A stretch of DNA of 64,000 nt, from contig JAPDFW010000125.1 in assembly GCA_028826165.1 (NCBI GenBank), forward strand, positions 169,501-233,500, given 5' to 3'. The position numbers and the translations under genes were made by a program. Shown in pieces: positions 41,801 to 51,078 of this stretch (positions are counted from its first letter, which is position 1; each line of letters begins with the position of its first letter). Under the pieces are notes generated by a model, which had not been told where the DNA came from, ran no database searches, and worked only from the letters and a program-made list of their open reading frames with translations. Source of the DNA: Anaeramoeba ignava. Its lineage: Eukaryota > Metamonada > Anaeramoebidae.

Positions 41801-42630
41801 TAAATATTGAATTGAATTGAATATTGAATATTGAATTGAATTGAATATTGAATTGAAATTAAATTAAATTGAATTGAATATTAAATTGAATTGAATATTA
41901 AATTGAATATTGAATTGAATATTGAATTGAATATTAAATTGAATATTAAATTGAATTGAATTGAATTGAATTGAATTGAATTGAATTAAATATTAAATTG
42001 AATTGAATATTGAATTGAATTGAATATTAAATTAAATTGAATTGAATTGAATTGAATTAAATTAAATTGAATTGAATTAAATTAAATTAAATTGAATTAA
42101 ATTGAATTGAATATTGAATTAAATATTGAATTGAATTGAATATTAAATTGAATTGAATTAAATTGAATTAAATTGAATTGAATATTAAATTGAATTGAAT
42201 ATTGAATTAAATATTAAATTGAATATTCAATATTAAATTGAATTGAATTGAATTGAATTAAATATTAAATTAAATATTGAATTGAATTGAATATTGAATA
42301 TTGAATTGAATTGAATTGAATTGAATATTAAATTGAATATTGAATTTTGAATTAAATTAAATTGAAATTAAATTAAATTGATTTAAATATTGAATATTAA
42401 ATTGAATATTAAATTGAATTGAATATTGAATTAAATTGAATATTGAATTGAATTGAATATTAAATTAAATAGAAATCTAAATAATTACTTCGGGGATATC
42501 TCCAAGTGTTTCCTATTCCAACTGCAGCTCCAATAGCAGATAAAAAAAGCAAATATCGATTACTAAATTGGGGTGATTGAGATGGTTCAGTTGGAATAAG
42601 TGAAGAATCTTCTTCTAAAATTTGACTCAT
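38849..42630 (-). CDS. Sodium:neurotransmitter symporter family (SLC6/SNF) transporter, three exons
   Basis: Exons (minus): 42630-42489, 41375-41262 and 40413-38849; 606 residues. The first two small exons encode the family's diagnostic start: AIGAAVGIGNTWRYPR (TM1, with its sodium-site residues), then VLSESGGEGTGVFLL and SFLFLWSIPLIISEYS. The splice to exon 3 completes EYS|LGKYTRFTTP, the conserved LEYALGxxxR element. Exon 3 has the remaining helices, including SFDTGAAEGLFLTYANYMK and FELPLKFLVDFKYSRKKALI. The cytosolic tail is (NE/NQ)-rich. It is predicted to be a plasma-membrane, Na+-coupled amino-acid symporter; substrate unknown. It looks closer to the bacterial/protist SNF branch than to animal SLC6 (short extracellular loop 2). 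The codon choice is GC-richer in 39.3-40.0 kb. Confidence 0.92.
40414..41261. repeat. TTTTGA hexamer array in SNF intron 2
   Basis: An 848-bp intron dominated by ATTTTG hexamers with longer variants (TTTTTAAATTGA). It is bounded by GTAAAG and TTAAG on the minus strand. Confidence 0.8.
41376..42488. repeat. GAATT/AATATT array in SNF intron 1
   Basis: A 1,113-bp intron of irregular combinations of TTGAA, TTAAA and TATTGAAT. Blocks such as the one around 41560-41620 recur at about 42190-42250, so larger segments have duplicated as well as single units. Confidence 0.8.
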
Positions 42631-44580
42631 GAATAATTAAATTGAAAAGTAAAAAATTTAAAAAAGCAAATAATAAAAATTAAATGTAATCAATTTTGGA
42701 ATGAAGAAATTAAAATGTTTTGAAAAAAAATGAATTTAGATTTGTGGTTTTTTTTCAATAATTTTTAACTCAAAAAAGAATAATGAATCATTCAAAGATC
42801 AAAATTATATTTTATTTTTGAAAAATATTATTAAAAAAAAAATAAAGGGGAGATTCATTCTTGTTATTTAAAAAAATTTTTTTTTCTTTTTAAAAAATAA
42901 TTCTCTTTAAAATCAATAATCAAAATTAATTTAAAATTATATTTTCTCAAATTTTCCAAAATAAAATCTTGTTAAAAAATAAATTCAATCAAACAGAACA
43001 ATTTTGACAATTTTTTCAATAAATTCAAAATAAAAATATAAAAAATAAGAATAGATTTAATTTAATATTTAATTTATAAATTAATTTAAAAATATAATTT
43101 ATTATTTAATTTTATGTTTAAAATAATAATTTAATGTTTTAGATTTAAATATTTTATTATTAAAATATTTAACATATAAATATAAAAAATAAGAACAGAT
43201 TTAATTTAATATTTAATTTATAAATTAATTTAAAAATATAATTTAATATTTAATTTTATTATTAAAATAATAATTTATTGTTTTAGATTTAAATATTTTA
43301 TTATTTAAATATTTAACATATATAAATATAAAAATAAGAATAGATTTAATTTAATATTTAATTTATAAATTAATTTATAAATATAATTTAATATTTAATT
43401 TTTTATTATTAAAATAATAATTTAATGTTTTAGATTTTAAATATTTTATAATTAAATATTTAACATATAAATATAAAAATAAGAATAAGCTTAATTTAAT
43501 ATTTAATTTATAAATCAATTTAAAAATATAATTTAATATTTAATTTTATTATTAAAATGATAATTTAATGTTTTAGATTTAAATATTTTATTATTTAAAT
43601 ATTTAACATATAAATATAAAAATGAGAATAGATTTAATTTAATATTTAATTTATAAATTAATTTATAAATATAATTTAATATTTAATTTTATTATTAAAA
43701 ATAATAATTTAATGTTTTAGAATTAAATATTTTATTATTTAAATATTCAACATATAAATATAAAAATGAGAATAGATTTAATTTACTATTTAATTTGGAA
43801 ATTAATTTAAAAATATAATTTAATATTTAATTTTATTATTAAAATAATAATTTATTGTTTTAGATTTAAATATTTTATTATTTAAAAATTTAACATAAAA
43901 ATATAAAAATAAGAATAGATTTAATTTAATATTTAATTTATAAATTAATCTAAAAATATAATTTAATATTTAATTTTATTATTAAAATGATAATTTAATG
44001 TTTTAGATTTAAATATTTTTATAATTAAATATTTAACATATAAATATAAAAATAAGAATAGATTTAATTTAATATTTAATTTATAAATTAATTTAAAAAT
44101 ATAATTTTATATTTAATTCCATGTTTAAAATAATAATTTAATGTTTTAGATTTAAATATTTTATTATTTAAAAATATTTTGAAAATTGATTTTTGAAATT
44201 AAAATTTTATCTTTTTTTTTGAATTAAATTGAATTAATATTAATTTGGAAATTTGTTTTAAAATTTAAATTTATTAATAATTTTTAAATTCCAAAAAAAA
44301 AATTTAAATTAAAAATTAAATTAAAAATAATTTTCCTTTTTTTTTTAATAATAAAAATTAATAAAAAATAATAATAATTTATTAATAAATTAATTTAAAA
44401 TAATAAATTAAAAAGAAAATTAAATTAATTATTAATTTAAATTTAGTCTCATTTTTTATATAAATTTAATTTCCAAAAAAAGGAAAAAAAATATTTTTAT
44501 TTTTCATTTTTCATTTTTTTCCTTTTTTTTTAATAAACAAAAAAACAAAAAACACAAGAAACACAAAAAAACAAAACAAA
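42631..44580. repeat. 144-bp AT satellite (eight units) in a divergent intergenic region
   Basis: Unit starts, marked by AAGAATAGATTTAATTTAAT variants, lie near 43050, 43192, 43338, 43484, 43624, 43768, 43910 and 44052. Each unit contains AATTTAATGTTTTAGATTTAAATATTT-like text. Flanking 42631-43030 and 44180-44495 are unique but very AT-rich. No ORF or RNA gene is seen. T-run/CAT elements occur at 44496-44534, about 50 bp before the BTB-TLDc start. Confidence 0.85.
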
Positions 44581-46323
44581 ATGGATAATAATAATAACAA
44601 CCAAATTCAAAATGCAAATCAAAATCAAAATGAAAATGAAATGAAAAATTTAGAAAAAAAAGTAACAAAAAATTTAATTGAAGATTATTCAAACCTTTTA
44701 AATGGAAATTCATTTAAAGATTTTTCAATTTTTGTTGAGAATGAATTAAATCCTTTTGAAATTAAAGTTCATAAATCAATTTTATCTTTAAGATCTCCTT
44801 TTTTTAATAAGTTTTTAAGAGGAAAAAACGATATTGATAAAATTTTCTTAAACCAATTTAATAAAAAAGAAATGGAATCAATTTTAAGTTATATTTATTA
44901 TGGAAATATTTCTTTTGAGAATAAAGAAAATCTTATCCAATTATTAGAAATTTCAATTTATTTTAAATTAAATTTATTGAAAGAAATTATTCAAAAAAAA
45001 ATTTCAAATTCAATTAATTATTCAAATTTTTTCCAATTTTTATTCCAAAATCGAAATTTAAATTCAAATGAAATTGAAATAAAATGTTTTGAATTAATAA
45101 ATCAAAATTTTTCCCAAATTCAGAATAATGAAAATTTATTCAATTTAACTAAAGAAGAAATTATCAAATTTATTCAATTTAAACAAGAAAAAAAAGAAAT
45201 TTTTCAATTTGATTTTTTTCAATTTTTAAATGATTGGATTCAAAAAAGAGTTAAATCCTTAAAATTAAGGAAATATAAGAACAAAATGAATGCAAAGACA
45301 AGATTATTTCATTCTTTTTTTTCATTATTTGATAAAGATTCAATTTCAAAACAAGATTTTGATAAATTAAAACAATTTGATTTTTTTCCTAAATCTTTTT
45401 TAATGAATCTTCAACAACCTCTTTTGGATATCAAAGAAGAAGAAAATTTCAAATTAAAGAAGGAGAATAAGAAAAAAGATGAAAAAATCAAATCAAAAAG
45501 AAAAGAAATTTCGAATTTGAAATCTCAAAATTTGAAAAAAAATAAAGAGATTGAAAAATTGAAAGGAGAAAATGAAAAGAAAGATAAAATTCTCAAACAA
45601 AAAGATGAAGAAATCCAAAATATTAAATTATCTTTTGAGAAAGAAATGAAAGAAGAAAAAGATAAGATTAAGGATAAAGAAAAACATCAAAAAGATATGA
45701 AATCAAAATTTGAATTAATCAAAAAGAATTTTCCTCAATTTTCAGAAACAAAAATTATCCAAGATATTGAATATATTAAGAAATTAAAAGAATGGATAAA
45801 TGATAATGATTTTTTTTCTAAAATGAAAAAAGGATTTTCAGCAAAAAAAGATGGATTTGATTGTGAAAAATGGCATAAAGCAGTTGATAATAAAGGAAAA
45901 ACATTAGTTATTATCAAAACAAAAGATAATTTTATTTTTGGAGGTTTTACTCAAGTTGGATTTACAAATGATAAATCAAAATGGAGAGAAGAAGATAGAA
46001 AAAATGATTGTGGTTATATTAAAGATGAAAATGCATTTATTTTTTCATTAAGAAATGATAAAGGAGATAGAAAACCAGAAAAATTTCCAATTAAAAAAGA
46101 AAGAGAAGATAATGCAATTTTTTATAATTTTGAAGATTATGGTCCAGATTTCGGATTTCCTGATTTGGCATTAGAAGAGGATTTACAATCTGGTGAATCA
46201 AATTTTGGCCATACTTATAATCTTCCTAATGGAATTAAATGGGATACAGATGAATCTAAAAGTTATTTGGCTGGTTCTTTTAATAAATGGATTGTTGATG
46301 AACTTGAAACTTATTTCATTTAA
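44581..46323 (+). CDS. BTB-BACK-coiled-coil-TLDc protein
   Basis: 580 residues, one exon. An Asn-rich leader is followed by BTB at about 45-150 (FKDFSIFVENEL, IKVHKSILSLRSPFFNKFL, SYIYYGNISF), a BACK-like helical region at about 150-290, a Lys/Glu coiled coil at about 295-385, and TLDc at about 410-580. The last contains GFDCEKWHKAVDNKGKTLVI and NFIFGGFTQVGF, then HTYNLPNG near the end. TLDc domains occur in the OXR1/NCOA7 group, where they bind and regulate V-ATPase; here the pairing with BTB suggests an adaptor. A V-ATPase G subunit gene lies 10 kb away but the genes are not linked operonically. This architecture is common in some amoeboid protists. No introns. Confidence 0.9.
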   Translation: MDNNNNNQIQNANQNQNENEMKNLEKKVTKNLIEDYSNLLNGNSFKDFSIFVENELNPFEIKVHKSILSLRSPFFNKFLRGKNDIDKIFLNQFNKKEMESILSYIYYGNISFENKENLIQLLEISIYFKLNLLKEIIQKKISNSINYSNFFQFLFQNRNLNSNEIEIKCFELINQNFSQIQNNENLFNLTKEEIIKFIQFKQEKKEIFQFDFFQFLNDWIQKRVKSLKLRKYKNKMNAKTRLFHSFFSLFDKDSISKQDFDKLKQFDFFPKSFLMNLQQPLLDIKEEENFKLKKENKKKDEKIKSKRKEISNLKSQNLKKNKEIEKLKGENEKKDKILKQKDEEIQNIKLSFEKEMKEEKDKIKDKEKHQKDMKSKFELIKKNFPQFSETKIIQDIEYIKKLKEWINDNDFFSKMKKGFSAKKDGFDCEKWHKAVDNKGKTLVIIKTKDNFIFGGFTQVGFTNDKSKWREEDRKNDCGYIKDENAFIFSLRNDKGDRKPEKFPIKKEREDNAIFYNFEDYGPDFGFPDLALEEDLQSGESNFGHTYNLPNGIKWDTDESKSYLAGSFNKWIVDELETYFI

Positions 46324-46595
46324 GAATTTTTTTTTTAATTTTTCTTTCCAAATTAAATTTTCATTTTCTTTTAATCAAATTAAAATAATTTAAAATAATA
46401 AATAGGAAACAAATCTAATTCTAAAAAAATTTAATTTTTGAATTTGATTTTGATTTTTATTAACTTTAATTTTAATTAAATTTAATTTGAATTTGATTTT
46501 GATTTTTATTAACTTTAATTTGAATTTGATTTTGTTTTTATTCTTAGATTTTATTCTTAGATTTTAATTTTGTTCTTAGATTTTGAATTTTGATT

Positions 46596-48230
46596 TTATT
46601 TCAATTTATAAGCTGAAGAAAACCATTCGACTTCATCACAATCAGGTAATTGAAAAGAACCAGATAACAATTTTTGCTTTCCAGGATTTTCAGTGATCCA
46701 ATTCAAATTTTTCAAATTACTCAATTTTTGTTGAATGGAATAAGAAGAATAACCAAAAAAAGAAGAATCATTATATCGACTCTCAACTGGGGATTCAACG
46801 TTATGGAAATATCTCCTAAAAGCTTGTCTGCGGTATCCTTTATAAGAGTAGATTTTTGGTTTTGCGCTGTTATAAAAGAACCAATTTGAATGAATTCTCT
46901 TCAAGGAAGATCTAGCACCAAAATAGTATCTTGAAATATAATTAGCTTCGAAATTGATGCCTTCGCCATAAGGAATATAGACCGATTCATAATCAGTGAC
47001 TTTATTAGTTCTTGACTTATTCGGGACAAATATTCGGGACAAATCGAAGGCATTTGGATCGAATTTGATGCCGAGTTTGCGCTTCTCGGCGAAGTAATCA
47101 CGGTAGTAAACTCTTTTGAGCTCAATTAAGTGATTTTTACGTTCTTCTGAATTTGGAAACTTGTCAAGAAGTAATAATTTGGCGAGTCCTTGCACTTGAT
47201 GAAACCCCTTCTGAAAAATAGCCTCATCCACATAGGATTGGTTGAAGCCTGGGATGGCGACACAGAACCCGCGATGGGCATACTTAAGAAGTCTGCTCTC
47301 ATAAGAAGGAGATCTGCGCGTCAAATCGACCATATTGTATCGTTTTGTTGTCGCCCTCAAAAATCTGGGGCTCGCATAGACTTTCTTGCCATCGAAACCG
47401 ACGCAGCAAGAGTCGACATCGAAACCCAGCAGGACTTCTGCGGGAGATTTATAGAGACGAAGAATAACTTGAAGATGTCGAAACGGCCAGTTTGACACAA
47501 TTGTGACAGTGTTTTGTGAATTATAAACAGAATAATCATCAGCAAAGATGCTGTTCTCTATGATCTGCTTTGTTAGTCGGGCAACTTTTTCTGATGCTTC
47601 TTTCTCGTTTAGTCCGTAGATGAAGATATCGATGTCTGATGCTTTGTATGAAATTCGATGAAAATATTGTCGAATTGTGTTCATGTTTTGGTTATACTCA
47701 TCAGGTACTTTTCTGAGACACGCAAGTATGGCTCCGCCTGCAATAAACACATTATCCCAATTTATGAAGTCGAGTTGACTCTCTGTGAAAATTTTGAAAT
47801 TTCTTAAAAATTGTTCATATGAATCAACAAATGGTTGATCATCCATTTCCTTTTTTAATCCAAATAACATCAACTTGGGAATCTTCATTTCGTATGAATC
47901 CCAAGGCTTTTGTTGGAATTTAGTCACGTCTTCAAAGACATCTATTAAATCAATTTTTGGATCATCGAGAACTGGATTATCTCGATCGTTTGCGAAAAGT
48001 TTTCGAAGATAAATGCTTGTGTTATTTAAACTTTTGTTCCAATATTTTGAGTTGTTGAATTCTTCAAATCCTTTTTTTTCAATAAATTTTAAATAGCTTT
48101 CTAGCTTTAAATATTTCATCACATGCTTCATGTATATTGTTGGCATGTTTCGAAATAAATCAATGTATTCATCGATTGTTTCTAAATTGTCTAAAACTTC
48201 TGCTACTTTTTCTGCTGCAAGAGCTGTCAA
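46596..48230 (-). CDS. Nucleotidyltransferase-like protein of unknown role
   Basis: 544 residues, one exon. The helical N-terminal part (1-150) is not recognised. Residues 161-171 read VFIAGGAILACLR and 198-207 SDIDIFIYGL. That is the GG[AS]-then-DxD arrangement of nucleotidyltransferase-fold enzymes, followed by NTVTIVSNWPFRHLQVILRL, VLLGFDVDSCCVGFDGKKVY and LTRRSPSYESRLLKYAHRGF. From memory, this same run of motifs occurs in ankyrin-type proteins of fungi, protists and large DNA viruses, with no established activity. Only two of the usual three acidic metal ligands are obvious. The core (47.2-47.5 kb) is noticeably GC-richer than its surroundings, possibly from constraint or foreign origin. 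The C terminus is Tyr/Arg/Ser-rich. Confidence 0.65.
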   Translation of the reverse strand: MTALAAEKVAEVLDNLETIDEYIDLFRNMPTIYMKHVMKYLKLESYLKFIEKKGFEEFNNSKYWNKSLNNTSIYLRKLFANDRDNPVLDDPKIDLIDVFEDVTKFQQKPWDSYEMKIPKLMLFGLKKEMDDQPFVDSYEQFLRNFKIFTESQLDFINWDNVFIAGGAILACLRKVPDEYNQNMNTIRQYFHRISYKASDIDIFIYGLNEKEASEKVARLTKQIIENSIFADDYSVYNSQNTVTIVSNWPFRHLQVILRLYKSPAEVLLGFDVDSCCVGFDGKKVYASPRFLRATTKRYNMVDLTRRSPSYESRLLKYAHRGFCVAIPGFNQSYVDEAIFQKGFHQVQGLAKLLLLDKFPNSEERKNHLIELKRVYYRDYFAEKRKLGIKFDPNAFDLSRIFVPNKSRTNKVTDYESVYIPYGEGINFEANYISRYYFGARSSLKRIHSNWFFYNSAKPKIYSYKGYRRQAFRRYFHNVESPVESRYNDSSFFGYSSYSIQQKLSNLKNLNWITENPGKQKLLSGSFQLPDCDEVEWFSSAYKLK

Positions 48231-49640
48231 TTTTGGGATTTTGTTTTCATTTCCTTTATTAATTTTAATTTAATATTTAATTATAAAATATTTATAAAAT
48301 AATATTAATAAATAAATTATATTTTAATATTAATTTAAATCAATTTTATTTTTTGATATAATCTTAATTAAATTTATTTTATTTTTAATAAGTTTATTTT
48401 TTGATTTAAATCAATTTTAATTTAATATTTAATTATAAAATGTTTATAAAATAATATTAATAAATAAATTATATTTTAATATTAATTTAAAATTAATTTA
48501 AATTTTTGATATAAATTAAATTAATTTTATTTTATTTTTAATAAGTTTATTTTTGATTTAATTTAATTTTAATTTAATATTTAATTATAAAATGTATATA
48601 AAATAATATTAATAAATAAATTATATTTTAATATTAATTTAAAATAATTTAAATTTTTGATATAATCTTAATTAAATTTATTTTATTTTTAATAAGTTTA
48701 TTTTTGATTTAAATTAATTTTAATTAATATTTAATTATAAAATGTATATAAAATAATATTAATAAATAAATTATATTTTAATATTAATTTAAAATAATTT
48801 AAATTTTTGATATAATTTTATTTAAATTTATTTTATTTTTAATAAGTTTATTTTTGATTTAAATCAATTTTAATTTAATATTTAATTATAAAATGTTTAT
48901 AAAATAATATTAATAAATTAATTATATTTTAATATTAATTTAAAATTATTTAATTTTTGATATAATTTTATTTAAATTTATTTTATTTTTAATAAGTTTA
49001 TTTTTTGATTTAAATCAATTTTAATTTATTATTTAATTATAAAATGTTTATAAAATAATATTAATAAATAAATTATATTTTAATATTAATTTAAAATAAT
49101 TTTATTTTTGATATAATTTTATTTAAATTTATTTTATTTTTAATAAATTTATTTTTGATTTAAATTAATTTTAATTAAATATTTAATTATAAAATGTTTA
49201 TAAAATAATATTAATAAATAAATTATATTATTATTAATTTAAAATTAATTTTAATTTTTGATATAATTTTATTTAATTTTATTTTATTTTTAATAAGTTT
49301 ATTTTTGATTTAAATTAATTTTAATTTAATATTTAATTATAAAATGTTTATAAAATAATATTAATAAATAAATTTTATTTTAATATTAATTCAAAATAAT
49401 TTTAATTTTTGATATAATTTTATTTAAATTTATTTTATTTTTAATAAGTTTATTTTTTGATTTAAATCAATTTTAATTTATGATTTAATTATAAAATGTA
49501 TATAAAATAATATTAATAAATAAATTTTATTTTAATATTAATTCAAAATAATTTTAATTTTTGATATAATTTTATTTAATTTTATTTTATTTTTAATAAG
49601 TTTATTTTTTGATTTAATTATAAAATTAATTTTAATTTAC
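48231..49640. repeat. 150-bp AT satellite (about nine units) between divergent genes
   Basis: Unit anchors TTTTTAATAAGTTTATTTTT lie near 48388, 48540, 48690, 48841, 48991, 49141, 49290, 49441 and 49591. Units also share TTAATTATAAAATGTTTATA. It fills the space between the start codons of the nucleotidyltransferase-like gene and the SLC35B1-like gene. It is unrelated in sequence to the 144- and 315-bp satellites beyond base composition. Confidence 0.88.
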
Positions 49641-49798
49641 GAGTTAAAATTTTGTTTGGAATAGGAGATTCCATTTTTAAAATAAATTTCAATTATAAAA
49701 GAATTTAGAATAATTGAAAAAAATGAAAATGAAAAAAATCAAAAAAAAATTTTTATTTTTTATATTTTTATTTTTCATTTTTCCTTTAAAAAAAAAAT

Positions 49799-50874
49799 AT
49801 GTTTAAATCAACATCATTTTGGAAATTTATTTCTTCATCACTTGGAATTTATTTTTTCTTCATGGCTTTTGGAATGTTTCATGAAGAATTACTTTCAACA
49901 AAATATTCAGAAAAAGAATTTAATTTGATTTTATTTTTAAATTTTGTATTTGATTTTGTAAATTCAATAATTGGATTTTTTGGTGATTGGATAATTTCAA
50001 GAAAAATAAAAAGAATAAAAGCACCAAGATATATTCCGCCATATAAAATCTTAGTTCTCTCAATAATGTCTTTAACAACAGATTTTTTAGGTCAAAAAGG
50101 ATCACTTTTAACAAATTATCCAACTCAAGTACTTATGAAAGCTTCAAAACCTTTAACTATTCTTTTTGTTGGTCAATTAATTTTCAAAAGAAAATATTCA
50201 ATTAGAAAGTTTGTTTTGTATGTCTGGGTTGGTTTTTGGTTTGTATCTTTTCTCAAGCTCTAAATTTCATTCAACTACTCAATCTATTGATTCAAAATAT
50301 TTTCTTGGTTTGATTTTTTTGGTTGTTGATTTGATTATTGATGGTTTTTTTGGGAGTTATCAAGATAAATTGAAAAAACAATATGAAAAACCTTCTTTGT
50401 TTTATCAAATGAAATGGATAAATGGGTGGAAAGGTTTAATTTTAGGAATTTGTAAAATATTCAAAAATATTCAAAAATATTTAAAAATATTCAATAATAT
50501 TTAAAAATATTTAAAAATATTCAAAAATATTTAAAAATATTTAAAAATATTTTATAGTTTTGTTGTTAAACAAAAATATATTCCAAGGAATCAATTTCTG
50601 TTTAACAAATAGACATTTAGGTTTTTTAATCATTGCTTGTGCTTTAAGTATGGCTTTTGGTCAAGTTTTCATTTTTTTTGCTGTTAACAATTTTGATGCT
50701 CTTACTGTTTCAATTATAACAACAACTAGAAAATTTTTCACAATAGTTTTGTCATTTTTCGTTTTTAAACACAGTTTTAATTCTAATCAATTTCTTGGAA
50801 TTTTTTTAGTTTTTGGATTTCTTTTGTTTGATTTAATAATGTCTTCTTTTGAAACAAAACAAAAGGAAAATTAG
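49799..50874 (+). CDS. SLC35B1-like (UAA family) nucleotide/nucleotide-sugar transporter, frameshifted
   Basis: Two exons, 49799-50451 and 50558-50874, about 322 residues (human SLC35B1 is 322). Motifs match the family: NYPTQVLMKASKPLTILFVG, the SYQDKLKK after GFFG (DGxxGxxQD), GQVFIFFAVNNFDALTVSII and TTTRKFFTIVLSF. Exon 1 is broken once. The frame starting MFKSTSF ends in VWVGFW and so on, whereas the conserved continuation SGLVFGLYLFSSSKFH is in the +1 frame. The simplest cause is one extra T in the TTTT run near 50205-50210. The intron (106 bp) is AAATATTC repeats, phase 1. SLC35B1 resides in the ER membrane (ATP/ADP or UDP-sugar exchange), and the tail KQKEN could be a retrieval signal, though that is weak. 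Confidence 0.8.
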
Positions 50875-51078
50875 AAATTTTTTTTTTAGAAAGAATCTTT
50901 AAAATAAATTTTAAAATAAATTTAAAAATAAATTTAAAAATATTTGATGATTTTTATTATTTTTGTTCTCTTTTTTTGGATTATTATTATTTTGTTTTTG
51001 GAAAATTTAAAAACAAAAAACTTAAGAAAGATATTAAAAACGTAAGAAAGTAAATGATAAACGATTGATTTCTAATGT

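Noticed and set aside
47190-47495. 101-codon plus-strand frame in the GC-richer part of the nucleotidyltransferase-like gene
   Set aside because: Fewer stops are expected by chance where GC rises; the minus-strand protein is continuous and motif-bearing.
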